A DNA stretch of 64,000 nucleotides. Origin: UBA1127 sp034422455. Lineage in GTDB: Bacteria > Chloroflexota > Dehalococcoidia > Lucifugimonadales > UBA1127. The DNA lies in the NCBI GenBank assembly GCA_034422455.1, contig DAOUJQ010000008.1, positions 1 through 64,000 on the forward strand. The letters run 5' to 3'. How positions within the stretch are numbered: the stretch's first letter is position 1; every line of letters starts with the position of its first letter. The position numbers and the translations under genes are program-made. Below the pieces are notes generated by a model. The model searched no databases. It saw only the letters and a list, made by a program, of their open reading frames with translations, and was not told the DNA's origin. Below, one piece after another: positions 1-19,581 of this stretch.

Positions 1-112
1 TGAATTCCCCCACAGGCACGTCATGCTTCTTCACAAAGCCCAGGATCTCCGTGTAGAAGCTCAGAGCCTCATCCTGGTCGCTTACGAAAACACCGGTGAG
101 TGTAATGCGCAT
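1..112 (-). CDS. VOC (glyoxalase-fold) family protein, N-terminal part only
   Basis: The first 37 residues read from an ATG at 112 on the minus strand and run off the left edge. They contain the typical start of a vicinal-oxygen-chelate domain: a beta strand (RITLTGVFVSD) followed by QDEALSFYTEILGF, the helix that opens the beta-alpha-beta-beta-beta unit. A good ribosome site (AAAAGGAGG) lies 7 nt upstream in the gap after the ArsR gene, so the two genes are probably one operon. ArsR-VOC pairs are common in high-GC bacteria. The substrate cannot be told from this fragment. Confidence 0.75.
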   Translation of the reverse strand, partial: MRITLTGVFVSDQDEALSFYTEILGFVKKHDVPVGEF

Positions 113-139
113 ATCTGGCCTCCTTTTCTTCTCATAGTG

Positions 140-412
140 TCACTTGAGCCATCGATCCATGACAGCCCTGAGGGGTTTATCGTTGAAGACAAGCATTCGA
201 TATTTGCCACGCTTCTCTGAGCTTACGAGCCCTGCTTTTTCCAGGAGATCAATGTGCTTGGCCATGGCCTGCCGGGAGATGGCGACTTCATGCCGCATAA
301 TCAAGCGCGCTGTGAGCTCGTAGAGCGTCTGCTCGTTGCGCTCAGAGAGCTCGTCCAGCATCAACCTTCGTATTGGGTCCGCGAGTGCCCTGAAGACTCG
401 GTCTGTGTTCAT
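140..412 (-). CDS. ArsR-family winged-helix transcriptional regulator
   Basis: A 90-residue protein with the ArsR layout: FRALADPIRRLMLDEL (helix 1-2), then a recognition helix region ISRQAMAKHIDLLEKAGLV and the wing SSEKRGKYRMLVF. No metal-binding CxC motif is visible in helix 3, so it belongs to the metal-independent ArsR group that often sits next to VOC or SRPBCC genes. It probably represses itself and the VOC gene 27 bp downstream. A strong promoter lies directly against the start codon (see 421-450), leaving almost no 5' leader and no ribosome site. Confidence 0.85.
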   Translation of the reverse strand: MNTDRVFRALADPIRRLMLDELSERNEQTLYELTARLIMRHEVAISRQAMAKHIDLLEKAGLVSSEKRGKYRMLVFNDKPLRAVMDRWLK

Positions 413-711
413 GCAAACAGACTATACGCAACCCTGGGATTGCATGTCAAGAGGCAATTCCCCAGGCTGGCAGGAACCACATCCCCAGCCATTTGAAGGA
501 ATGGGTGAAGACATGGAACCAGCTAAGTTGGAATTGGAAGAGCCCCAGATCTAGTGGGGCAGAGGGCTGGTGAGTGTCCATCCGGAGCTGATAGGCACCT
601 TCCTCATAAAACGAACTCCCAGCGAAGAGTCTGCGATTCAGCCATGGCAGCTCCACCACGCACGACCGGCGGCGCCAGGGTGGCCGACTGTTCAAGTGCA
701 GGCGGCTGAGG
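413..711. other. Intergenic region with ArsR promoter and a small hairpin
   Basis: Beyond the ArsR promoter the only structure I see is a hairpin at 542-560 (arms GCCCCA/TGGGGC, 7-nt loop). It might end transcripts of the alpha/beta hydrolase gene arriving from the right, but it is 150 nt away and lacks a clear T tract. No convincing coding sequence was found. Confidence 0.4.
421..450 (-). promoter_or_regulatory. Sigma70-type promoter of the ArsR-VOC operon
   Basis: Reading the minus strand, TTGACA (450-445), an 18-nt spacer and TATAGT (426-421). The predicted transcription start is about 414, only 2-5 nt before the ATG at 412, so the message should be leaderless or nearly so. Confidence 0.65.
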
Positions 712-1620
712 CTACAGGCTCGGCAGGACCGCGAGAAACTCCCTGAGGACGGCGGCACACTCCTCCGGCTTCTCAAGGGGCAGGAAGTGCGTGGCGTCAG
801 GCAGGAAGTCGTAGTGCACAATTGCAACGTCGCTGAGGTCCAGCGTGGGCATGTAGGCGTACGGCAAGGTGGGGTCCGCCCCGATGACCTTGAGAGGGCA
901 GCGCATAGCCTCAAAATCAACCCAAAGGGAGAAAATGCGGGCATAGTCAACTATCTGCGCTTCATACTCAGGTGGACACCGCAGTTCGAAGCCTTCACCG
1001 TCCCTGCTCTCACGAAGAGTGGTTCTTGCTATGAGGTCGTGTGCCCCCTCCACCATACGCTGGAATGCCGGCACGTAGGGCAGGAGACTTGAAAACTGCT
1101 CAATGGTCCGGTACTTCGCGGTCCGGCGGCGGACCATTGCTGCGGTGCGCATGGTTGCCGCGTCGAATTGCTCGTCGGAGATATAGGGCTTGCGCAGGGG
1201 CGGGTCGAACATGACGAGGGCGGCGTACGCGCTGCCCATCGTGGGTGACAGAAGCGCTACCAGGGCAGACATGGAGTGGTACACGCCAATCTTTGGCTTT
1301 TTCCCGAAGTGCGTGTCAATCGCCTCGATGATGAGGTCATGGTCATCCACCAGCGTGGGGACGTTATGGCGGTCGAGGGCGGTCAGTTCATTCCAGCCGT
1401 GGTTTCTGAGGTCGTAGAGGATAAGGTCAAACTCGTCAGCCAGCAGGGACCAAAAGGGATAGTAGAGGTCAATGGCGAGGCCGCTGCCGTGGGTCATAAC
1501 AAGCCTGGGGCCGTCCGGGTTGCCGTGCCGCCGAAGGGTGATGACGGTATCAGCGTCCACCTGGACCTCGTGCGTCTCCAGAGGTTCAGGCAAGTCCCAC
1601 GCGTGTTCTTCGCTCGCCAT
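712..1620 (-). CDS. Alpha/beta hydrolase, last gene of the PKS cluster
   Basis: The ATG at 1620 is chosen because TAAGGAAAG lies about 11 nt upstream; an earlier in-frame start at 1683 would overlap the PPTase gene. The product is about 302 residues. It has an oxyanion-hole loop (MTHGSGLAIDLYYPFW), a nucleophile elbow GVYHSMSALV where Ser is kept but the flanking Gly residues of GxSxG are replaced, and a C-terminal His in DATHFLPLEKPEE. Lying last in a minus-strand run with PKS, ACP and PPTase, it could release or edit the polyketide chain. That role is inferred from context, since it is not a typical type II thioesterase sequence. Confidence 0.75.
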   Translation of the reverse strand: MASEEHAWDLPEPLETHEVQVDADTVITLRRHGNPDGPRLVMTHGSGLAIDLYYPFWSLLADEFDLILYDLRNHGWNELTALDRHNVPTLVDDHDLIIEAIDTHFGKKPKIGVYHSMSALVALLSPTMGSAYAALVMFDPPLRKPYISDEQFDAATMRTAAMVRRRTAKYRTIEQFSSLLPYVPAFQRMVEGAHDLIARTTLRESRDGEGFELRCPPEYEAQIVDYARIFSLWVDFEAMRCPLKVIGADPTLPYAYMPTLDLSDVAIVHYDFLPDATHFLPLEKPEECAAVLREFLAVLPSL

Positions 1621-1652
1621 TGAGTCGTCGTCTTTCCTTAGATGGCTGGGGA

Positions 1653-2504
1653 CTAGGAGCCAACGTTTCCGGCGGCGTTCCAAGCAGAAGCTAATTCGCC
1701 GCCGTCCGCATCTTGAGCGACCGGGGCATCGACCCCGACTATTTCGTGGGCGATCGCCGCGGCGAAGTCCTCAACGCCGAGGTCTTCCACCCACCAGCGA
1801 GCCTCGGGAAACTGGGGGAACTGGAATTCAGCGCCCGACTCCCCGTGCAGCAGAGTCTCCGGGACCTGAAAGCTGGACACGTCCAGGTAGAGGCCTGTGC
1901 CCAGCCCCTTGAGGAGCGCCTCCTTCATGGTCCAGAGGCGGTAGAAGCGGTGGACCTTCTCCTGCCCACGAACGGATGCAACGTACGCCTGCTCGTCCGG
2001 CCCAAAGACGGTCTCGGCGAGCCCGTCCAAGTCACGGGTCGTGGACCGCTCTTCTGCGTCGATGCCTATCTGTCCTTGTGGAGCAATGGCGATTAACCCG
2101 TGCCTGCCGCTGTCGCTCACATTGAATTGGATGGCGGCAGGGACGTCTCCCACAAGGGCAAAAGGCTTGCCGTGCTCCGCGGAACCGAAGGACAGATTGT
2201 CGTTGTCACAATCCAGGCGGTCACAGAGGAGTTCGCGGAGCGCAGCGCGGAGGAGAATGAACCTACGGCGCGGACCGGGGTACAGGAACCTGTCCGCTCG
2301 CGACAGCTCCTTCCGGTCGAGCAATGTCGCGCATGACGCTTCCCGGGCCCCGTGGGGGGAGAGCGCCACATGGAAAACGTCGGCGCTGGGCAAGGTGCGA
2401 AACGGAATCATCCAACCATGGGTAATAGCCGTAAGCATGAAAGGCATTGTAGCAGAAGAGGCCACGTTCGTGTCCGCACAAAAACAGCCCGCCGGTCCGG
2501 TCAT
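1653..2504 (-). CDS. 4'-phosphopantetheinyl transferase, Sfp type
   Basis: This enzyme moves the phosphopantetheine arm of CoA onto the Ser of carrier proteins. The core motifs are visible: FNVSDSGRHGLIAIA, then IGIDAE (Mg-binding Asp and Glu), then FYRLWTMKEALLKGLGTGL with the W-x-x-K-E-A motif. The ATG at 2504 has GGAGGG 10 nt upstream; a TTG at 2525 is also possible, and the conserved part only begins some 40 residues in, so a later start cannot be ruled out. It follows the free ACP gene and overlaps no other gene, and most likely activates both the free ACP and the ACP inside the PKS. Confidence 0.9.
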   Translation of the reverse strand: MTGPAGCFCADTNVASSATMPFMLTAITHGWMIPFRTLPSADVFHVALSPHGAREASCATLLDRKELSRADRFLYPGPRRRFILLRAALRELLCDRLDCDNDNLSFGSAEHGKPFALVGDVPAAIQFNVSDSGRHGLIAIAPQGQIGIDAEERSTTRDLDGLAETVFGPDEQAYVASVRGQEKVHRFYRLWTMKEALLKGLGTGLYLDVSSFQVPETLLHGESGAEFQFPQFPEARWWVEDLGVEDFAAAIAHEIVGVDAPVAQDADGGELASAWNAAGNVGS

Positions 2505-2561
2505 TTCGCCAAAGCCCTCCGTCAACTGCTGGATGTCGAAAGGAGGGTAGGCACCTGCCCG

Positions 2562-2579
2562 GTAGCGGCGGGCCGCTAC
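2562..2579. terminator. Short GC hairpin between ACP and PPTase genes
   Basis: Arms GTAGCGG and CCGCTAC with a 4-nt loop, 14 nt past the ACP stop codon on the minus strand. There is no T tract, so it may stabilise or attenuate the message rather than end it. Confidence 0.35.
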
Positions 2580-2592
2580 GTTGCCGTGTGGG

Positions 2593-2838
2593 TTATGCTG
2601 CTTGCGCTTCCAGATGGGCGATCAGGTCGCCAAGGGTCTGGAAGTTCTCGCAATCTCCGGGGGTCATTTCTACGCCGAACTCCTCGACCACGACCTTCAT
2701 GAATGCGACGAAATCCACGGAGGACACGCCGGCGTCGATCAGGTTCCCGGACAAATGCAGTTCCTGACCAATCGGCCGCCCATCCACTTCAAGGTTGTCG
2801 TCAACCAGCTTCCTCAAGCGTTCCTCGGTCGTTGCCAT
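2593..2838 (-). CDS. Free-standing acyl carrier protein
   Basis: An 81-residue acidic four-helix carrier protein. The attachment site reads LIDAGVSSVDFVAFMK: the second Ser aligns with the Ser of the usual D-S-L motif, so the motif is S-S-V here. AGGAGG sits 8 nt before the ATG. It lies 177 bp downstream of the PKS gene in the same direction. The PKS ends with KS and a broken AT but no carrier domain, so this protein is the natural candidate to supply the missing carrier in trans. The adjacent PPTase would load its cofactor. Confidence 0.9.
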   Translation of the reverse strand: MATTEERLRKLVDDNLEVDGRPIGQELHLSGNLIDAGVSSVDFVAFMKVVVEEFGVEMTPGDCENFQTLGDLIAHLEAQAA

Positions 2839-3015
2839 GGCATAAGCCTCCTGAAGGTTTAAATGACTTTGACGGCCATACGTTACAAGAGGGGGAACTT
2901 ACCAGTCAAGTTTTCGCACCCATCTATGATGAATATTCATGCAATTGAGACTCTTTGTCTCACTGAAACGAACTCATCAAAGCCAGCCTGGATTCTGACC
3001 CCGGCCCTCCATGGA

Positions 3016-13269
<10,254 letters not shown>

Positions 13270-13615
13270 CTCAATACCCTCACGGCTATCGCTTTGTACT
13301 ACGTGTGGTAGCCATGGTAGCACGGAGGACACGCGGCACAAAGCGGCCAAGCCAGCTCGTTGGCCTTGAAAGTGGGAGCACACTGGGCAGACGCTCTGCC
13401 AGGCTCACCTCAGCCTGTCCGTGGCCCATCGAGAATCGGTTGGAGAATCGAGAAAAAACAAGGGCAGGCACGAGTCAGCGTCGACTACGCCCTGGCTCGC
13501 CGAAAAACCACTGGCAAGAGCGTGCTGCAGAGAATCCCAGACGTGGCGGCCCTGTGCAACCATTGCGTCACGGATCCCGGGCAGCTTGCTTGCAGTCTCA
13601 TGGGCAAGCAGCCCG
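13270..13615. other. Intergenic region upstream of the PKS
   Basis: This 346-bp stretch must hold the PKS promoter unless transcription comes through from the MarR gene. I see no good -35/-10 pair. A direct repeat GAGAATCG occurs at 13431-13438 and 13443-13450 (12-bp period) and could be a regulator site. Confidence 0.35.
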
Positions 13616-14071
13616 CTACCGGCGCACCAGCTTCGCAAAGTTGCTCACGATTCTGGCGGATGTCTCCACAAAACGGGCCATCTCTTCCTCGCCGATTCCC
13701 TCCGCGATGACCTCATCGTAGTCCAGCGAACGATTTTGCAGGTGGTGGGCAAAGTACGTTCCCTGCTCCGTCAGGGTGAGCCTCACCACGCGCCGGTCAC
13801 TGCGGGACCGGCGACGGCGCAGCAGGTTCAATTCCACCAGCTGGGTCACCACTCTGCTGACGCGTGACGGGCTAACGGGAAGGGACCGTGCTATGTCAGA
13901 CACGGTCAACTCCTCACGGGACAGGAAGAGCGTCAAGACGTCAAACTCAATCGACGCCAAGTTGTGCGAAGCCACAAGCGCCGCACGCCCTTTGGCGACC
14001 ACGTCAACAAGATTCGTCAACGCATGGGAGAAGCGTGCTCTGTTGTCCTGTCCATTCTCCAATTCGCCCAC
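13616..14071 (-). CDS. MarR-family transcriptional regulator
   Basis: A 151-residue winged-helix protein: an N-terminal dimerisation helix, then FDVLTLFLSREELTVSDIARSLPVSPSRVSRVVTQL (helix-turn-helix) and the wing LLRRRRSRSDRRVVRLTLTEQG, which carries the Asp-Arg pair (SDRR) typical of MarR. The start is GTG at 14071 with GGAGG 10 nt upstream. It lies upstream of the PKS in the same direction and divergent from the pseudokinase regulator, so either system could be its target; control of the PKS is the simplest guess. Confidence 0.85.
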   Translation of the reverse strand: MGELENGQDNRARFSHALTNLVDVVAKGRAALVASHNLASIEFDVLTLFLSREELTVSDIARSLPVSPSRVSRVVTQLVELNLLRRRRSRSDRRVVRLTLTEQGTYFAHHLQNRSLDYDEVIAEGIGEEEMARFVETSARIVSNFAKLVRR

Positions 14072-14135
14072 GGGTTATCGACCTCCAGCGGTTTGGCTGC
14101 ACACCGAAACAGTCTACAAAGGAGATGTGAAGGTC

Positions 14136-14176
14136 TCATGAGAATCTTGAGATTTTCATGAGAATTGCATGAGAAA
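14136..14176. promoter_or_regulatory. Direct-repeat operator, CATGAGAA x3
   Basis: Perfect copies of CATGAGAA begin at 14138, 14158 and 14168, that is 20 and 10 bp apart, with a weaker CTTGAGAT at 14146. The first copy also lies in a perfect palindrome TCTCATGAGA (14136-14145). Spacing near one helical turn fits tandem binding by an OmpR/PhoB-type winged helix such as the one encoded next door; the palindrome could instead serve the MarR protein. Confidence 0.5.
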
Positions 14177-14286
14177 AACCCGACAACGGGCATTTGGGTG
14201 AACCCTCTTCGTTGACACCGAATGACCAGCAATAGTTCGCTCCGTCCTGGCAAGCCGCTTGTACTCTGCTGCCGAATTAATACAAA

Positions 14287-14313
14287 TTGACTAAAATACC
14301 GGTGTTGTATAGC
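14287..14313 (+). promoter_or_regulatory. Candidate promoter of the sensor-regulator gene
   Basis: TTGACT at 14287-14292 and TATAGC at 14308-14313 with a 15-nt spacer, about 70 bp before the start codon. The spacer is short, so the call is tentative. Confidence 0.35.
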
Positions 14314-14380
14314 TACTTCCCGCTTCCCCGATATTGCAGGTAAAATATGAAGACAATTACTCCTTGACCAAGGAGATGAA

Positions 14381-16798
14381 ATGGTGCACAGCAACATGCC
14401 CAACATATCCACCATCGAGAAACCAGGGGGTGGCGCAGTCGTATCACTCCTACGGGAGAACGCTGAACTGAGGGAAAGGCTATCCAAATTCAAAGAGGCC
14501 AGCCTTCTTATTGCCCAGAGCCTCGACCTGAATACCGTCTTGCAAAACTTCATTCAGGGCGCCTGCACCCTTACCGGGGCTCGAAGGGGCGCAATTGCCA
14601 CGCTTGACGAGGAGGGAAACACCCAGGACCTGATATCCTTTGGCATTCCGCTCGAAATCAGACTCCAGTGGGCAAATGTTCCCAAAATGCGGGAGTTCAT
14701 GTCCCACCTGATCTCCCTCGACTCCCCGCTCAGGATGGCCGATTTCCCCAGCTACGCCAAATCGCTCGGCGTCCCGAATGGCCAACTTTCTGCCAGCTCC
14801 TTTCTCAGCATGCCGGTGCTCTACCACGGGCTTCGCGTCGGCAGCATCTTCCTCTCGGGCAAGGAAGACGGGCTTGATTTCACCTCCGCCGACGAGGAAA
14901 CACTTCACACCTTTGCGTCGCACGCCGCCGCCGCCATAGCAAACGCTCGACGGTACGCAGAGGAGCGGCGCGCCAAGGCCGACCTCGAAGCGCTTATCAA
15001 CATCTCTCCGGTTGGCGTGCTGGTCTTCGATGCAAAGACCTCAGCCCTGGTTTCCGCCAACCGCGAGGTCAGGCGGATGGTTGAAAGCCTCCAGTTACCC
15101 GATCACACGATTGAAGTAGTCCTGGCCGACCTGACCGTGCGCCGCGCGGACGGACGGGAACTAACCCTGAAGGAGCTGCCGCTGTCAGGCGCAATGAAGA
15201 GCGGAGAAACCATCCGTGCTGAAGAAATATCCATCTCGCTTGCAGATGGGCGGTCAATCGCTGCGCTAATCAATGCTGCGCCCATTCTCTCTGAATCCGG
15301 GGAATTGGTTTCGGTAATCGTGACCCTCCAGGACATGACGCCCCTGGAAGACCTGGAAAGGCTCCGAGCCCAATTCCTGGGAGTAATCGGAAACGAGCTC
15401 CGGACACCAATGAGCACCATCAAGGGGTCAGTTTCCGCACTGCTCAACCCGGTGAGCCTCCTGGACCCCTCCGAATCGCGCCAATTCCTGCGAATCATCG
15501 ACCAGCAGACCGATTTAATGCGGACGCAAATCAACAGCCTGATAGAACTGACGCGGATCCAGGCTGGCATCCTTGCGGTCCAACCCAGGAGCGTGAGCAT
15601 AGACACGATTGTGGATGAGGCGAAGGCGCGCCTTCAGATGGGACAGTCCACTGTTGCGGTTGAGGACAGGATTGACGTTGGTCTACCGCAGGTCATGGCC
15701 GATCCGGAACGAATGGGACAAGTGCTGCACAACCTGGTTACCTATGCCATCAACTTCTCGCCGGGAACCTCGAGGGTAAGAATCGCGGCCACAAAGGAAG
15801 ACTATTCCGTTGCCGTCACCGTTTCCTCCGATGGAAGGGAAATACGCGGGGCAGGTCTCTCTCACCTCTTTCAGAGGTTTTCCAATAGTGACCCTGACCA
15901 TTATCAACAGAGGTTTGGCGGGGAGGGGCTGGAACTCGCAATCTGCAAAGGAATAGTTGAGGCACATGGAGGTCGAATCTGGGGAGGATTGGGCTCAGGG
16001 GGACACGGCTTGACGTTTACGTTCACCGTCCCTGTAGCCGATGAGATTCCGGGAGAGGTGGTCCCTCACGCAGAGTCGTCCGGCTCGGGCGTAGGGGGTG
16101 CTCTGACGGAAAGAGTCAGAGTCCTCGTCGCCGTTGACGACCCCAGGGTGCTCATGTTCGCCCGCAGTTCACTGTCGCGGGCTGGCTATACTCCGTTCAT
16201 CTCATTCGGGCTGGAGGACATCGACAGGCTGCTTGAGGAGGAAGCCCCCCATGTGCTGCTGCTCGACTTGTCGACCTCCGGGTCCCGCGGGTTCGAGCTC
16301 ATGCGCCGCGTGACGGAGGCGCACGGAGTGCCTACGATAGTCCTCTCCGGACAGGAATCAGACGACCACATCGTAAGGGCCTTCGAGGCCGGAGCATCCG
16401 ACTACATCGTCAAGCCCTTCTCGCCATCGGAACTCGTTGCGCGCATAAAGGCATCGCTTCGGAAGCGGGCCGCGGCAAACCGTGAAGGCGCTACACCCGC
16501 CTTCAAGCTTGGCGCTCTGAACATCGATCGAGAGACGCGCACCGTCTCCATCGGCGCCAAACCGGTGCAGCTGACGCCAACGGAGTTCAACGTACTCGAC
16601 GCGCTGGCCTCAAGCGCAGGGCGGGTCGTAACGCGGGAAGAGCTGCTCCATCGCGTTTGGGGGTCCGAGTATGTGCATGAGGTCCAAATTCTCCGCACCT
16701 ATGTCAAGACGCTGCGGCACAAGCTCGGCGACAGCGTCAGGACACCGAAATACATCTTCACTGAACACGGCGTGGGTTACCGCATGCCCAAACCATAG
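14381..16798 (+). CDS. GAF-PAS-pseudo histidine kinase-receiver-winged helix regulator
   Basis: An 805-residue protein with: coiled start (20-40), GAF domain (about 45-195), PAS-like domain (200-320), dimerisation/phosphoacceptor region (328-400), ATPase-like region (440-552), receiver domain (578-697) and OmpR-type winged helix (706-803). The kinase half looks dead: the H-box reads GNELRTP with Asn338 instead of His; the N-box has Tyr455 where the Mg-binding Asn is expected; the DxGxG box is lost. The receiver keeps its acidic pair D586/D587, acceptor D629 and K678. A DNA-binding domain fused to a kinase core is unusual. It probably works as a single-chain, ligand-sensing transcription factor. 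No transmembrane segment is seen, so it should be cytosolic. AAGGAG lies 7 nt before the ATG. Confidence 0.9.
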   Translation: MVHSNMPNISTIEKPGGGAVVSLLRENAELRERLSKFKEASLLIAQSLDLNTVLQNFIQGACTLTGARRGAIATLDEEGNTQDLISFGIPLEIRLQWANVPKMREFMSHLISLDSPLRMADFPSYAKSLGVPNGQLSASSFLSMPVLYHGLRVGSIFLSGKEDGLDFTSADEETLHTFASHAAAAIANARRYAEERRAKADLEALINISPVGVLVFDAKTSALVSANREVRRMVESLQLPDHTIEVVLADLTVRRADGRELTLKELPLSGAMKSGETIRAEEISISLADGRSIAALINAAPILSESGELVSVIVTLQDMTPLEDLERLRAQFLGVIGNELRTPMSTIKGSVSALLNPVSLLDPSESRQFLRIIDQQTDLMRTQINSLIELTRIQAGILAVQPRSVSIDTIVDEAKARLQMGQSTVAVEDRIDVGLPQVMADPERMGQVLHNLVTYAINFSPGTSRVRIAATKEDYSVAVTVSSDGREIRGAGLSHLFQRFSNSDPDHYQQRFGGEGLELAICKGIVEAHGGRIWGGLGSGGHGLTFTFTVPVADEIPGEVVPHAESSGSGVGGALTERVRVLVAVDDPRVLMFARSSLSRAGYTPFISFGLEDIDRLLEEEAPHVLLLDLSTSGSRGFELMRRVTEAHGVPTIVLSGQESDDHIVRAFEAGASDYIVKPFSPSELVARIKASLRKRAAANREGATPAFKLGALNIDRETRTVSIGAKPVQLTPTEFNVLDALASSAGRVVTREELLHRVWGSEYVHEVQILRTYVKTLRHKLGDSVRTPKYIFTEHGVGYRMPKP

Positions 16799-17012
16799 TT
16801 TCAAATTCCTCGTGCGGCCCTCCTCGCAGTACGCCCTCGCCCGGCATGGGGGCATGTATAGGATAGGGCGATGCTCTTCCTCCGCATTCGTTATGTTGCT
16901 CTTGCATGTCGTTGCTCTGACAGCTATGCGACATTGACGACTCATAGTTGTATTGTTACCCTTTGTCCGCTTGTGACGCATTTCCCAACCAAGTGCAGTG
17001 ACGAGGTGTGCC

Positions 17013-18203
17013 ATGCCCTTCGGCCCCGTTGAGGAGCTGAACCCTCCCCGCCGAACGCTATTGGGGCCAGGCCCCAGCGACGTTGACCCACGCGTGCTCC
17101 GCGCCATGTCCGCCCCCATCCTGGGATACCTGGACCCGGAGTTCATCAAGATCATGGACGGCGTCGCGGGGATGCTGCGCGACGTCTTCGGGACGGAGGA
17201 GGCGTTCACGCTGCCCGTCTCCGGCACCGGCTCCGCCGGCATGGAGGCCGCGCTGGCCAACCTGCTGGAGCCCGGCGACGTTGCCGTGGTCGTCGAGAAC
17301 GGCTTCTTCGGCGGCCGCCTGTCTGAGATCGCCTCCCGCCAGGGCGCGGAAGTCGTGTCCGTGCCCGTGGACTGGGGCAAGCCAGCCGACCTCGAGGCCG
17401 TGGAGGCCGTTCTCAAGCAGCAGCCCAAGGTGAAACTGCTGGCCGCCGTCCACGCCGAGACATCCACGGGGGTGCTGCAGCCGCTTCCAGGCCTCTCAAA
17501 GCTGGCGCATGACTACGACGCCCTCTTCCTCGTGGACGCCGTCACCTCCCTCGGCGGCACGCCGGTGAACTTCGACGAGACGGACATCGACTTTGCCTAC
17601 AGCGCGACGCAGAAGTGCCTTGGGGCGCCTCCTGGCATGTCGCCCGTCGCGGTCAGCGCACGCGGCCTGGAGGCCATCCGGAACCGCACGGAGAAGCCGA
17701 GAAGCTGGTACCTCGACCTGGGGCTGCTGCTCCAGTACTGGGCGGGCGGCACCCGTGTGTACCACCACACCGCCCCCATGAGCATGATCTACGCCCTCCG
17801 CGAGGCCCTGCGGCTGGTGCTGCAGGAGGGCTTGGAGGAGCGCTTCGCCCGGCACCGCCGCAACGGACGAGCCCTGCGCGCCGGACTCACCGCCCTGGGC
17901 CTCGGGCTACTGGTGCCGGAGGACTACTGCCTGTACCAGCTCACCTCCGTGCACGTGCCGGAGGGGGTGGACGACGCAGGGCTGCGCCGCCGGTTGCTCA
18001 CGGAGTGCAACATCGAGATCGGCGGCGGGCTGGGGATATTCGCGGGCAAGATGTGGCGCATCGGGCTGATGGGCGAGTCGTCCACGGCCAGCAACGTGCT
18101 CAGCCTGCTGGCGTCGCTGGAGGCCCTGCTGCCGCAGTTCGGGTACGAGGTCGCCTCGGGAGCGGGTGTCGCCGCAGCGAGCACCAGCTTGGCAGCCGAC
18201 TAG
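17013..18203 (+). CDS. Class V aminotransferase, alanine-glyoxylate/serine-pyruvate type
   Basis: A PLP enzyme of 396 residues that moves an amino group between Ala or Ser and a 2-oxo acid such as glyoxylate. The N-terminal LLGPGPSDVDPRVL is typical of this family; SGTGSAGMEAAL (70-80) binds PLP phosphate; LVDAVTSLGG holds the PLP-ring Asp; the Schiff-base Lys is K201 in SATQKCLGAPPG; the C-terminal substrate Arg lies in KMWRIGLMG. ATG 17013 is preferred over GTG 16998 because GAGGT lies 6 nt before it. It stands alone, convergent with the HemW gene. Confidence 0.9.
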   Translation: MPFGPVEELNPPRRTLLGPGPSDVDPRVLRAMSAPILGYLDPEFIKIMDGVAGMLRDVFGTEEAFTLPVSGTGSAGMEAALANLLEPGDVAVVVENGFFGGRLSEIASRQGAEVVSVPVDWGKPADLEAVEAVLKQQPKVKLLAAVHAETSTGVLQPLPGLSKLAHDYDALFLVDAVTSLGGTPVNFDETDIDFAYSATQKCLGAPPGMSPVAVSARGLEAIRNRTEKPRSWYLDLGLLLQYWAGGTRVYHHTAPMSMIYALREALRLVLQEGLEERFARHRRNGRALRAGLTALGLGLLVPEDYCLYQLTSVHVPEGVDDAGLRRRLLTECNIEIGGGLGIFAGKMWRIGLMGESSTASNVLSLLASLEALLPQFGYEVASGAGVAAASTSLAAD

Positions 18204-18212
18204 CCGCTGCCC

Positions 18213-18255
18213 GATCCGTTCGTGAACCCTTCGAGAGCCTCAGGGCGAACGGATC
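18213..18255. repeat. REP-like palindrome between convergent genes
   Basis: Perfect 10-bp arms GATCCGTTCG and CGAACGGATC enclose a core related to CCTGAG..TCGAAGGG. It fills the 58-bp gap between the convergent aminotransferase and HemW genes and could act as a two-way terminator. Related copies lie at 19534, 47558, 48368 and 48606. Confidence 0.7.
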
Positions 18256-18261
18256 AGGCCG

Positions 18262-19530
<1,269 letters not shown>

Positions 19531-19533
19531 CCC

Positions 19534-19569
19534 ACCGTTCACCCTTCGATTTCCCTCAGGGCGAACGGT
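19534..19569. repeat. REP-like palindrome upstream of hemW
   Basis: Arms ACCGTTC and GAACGGT around a CCTTCGA..TCAGGG core, the same family as at 18213. It sits in the narrow gap between YchF and HemW genes on the minus strand. Confidence 0.6.
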
Positions 19570-19581
19570 GCGAGCAGCAGC

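Larger units (their letters stand above)
14072..14380. other. Divergent intergenic region between marR-like gene and sensor-regulator gene
   Basis: This region is more AT-rich than its surroundings. It contains the CATGAGAA direct repeats (14136-14176), a lone TTGACA at 14212, the candidate promoter at 14287-14313 and a ribosome site AAGGAG just before the ATG at 14381. All point to a shared control region for the two divergent regulator genes. Confidence 0.5.

Noticed and set aside
14381..16798. A working hybrid histidine kinase
   Set aside because: The phosphoacceptor His, N-box Asn and DxGxG box are all missing.
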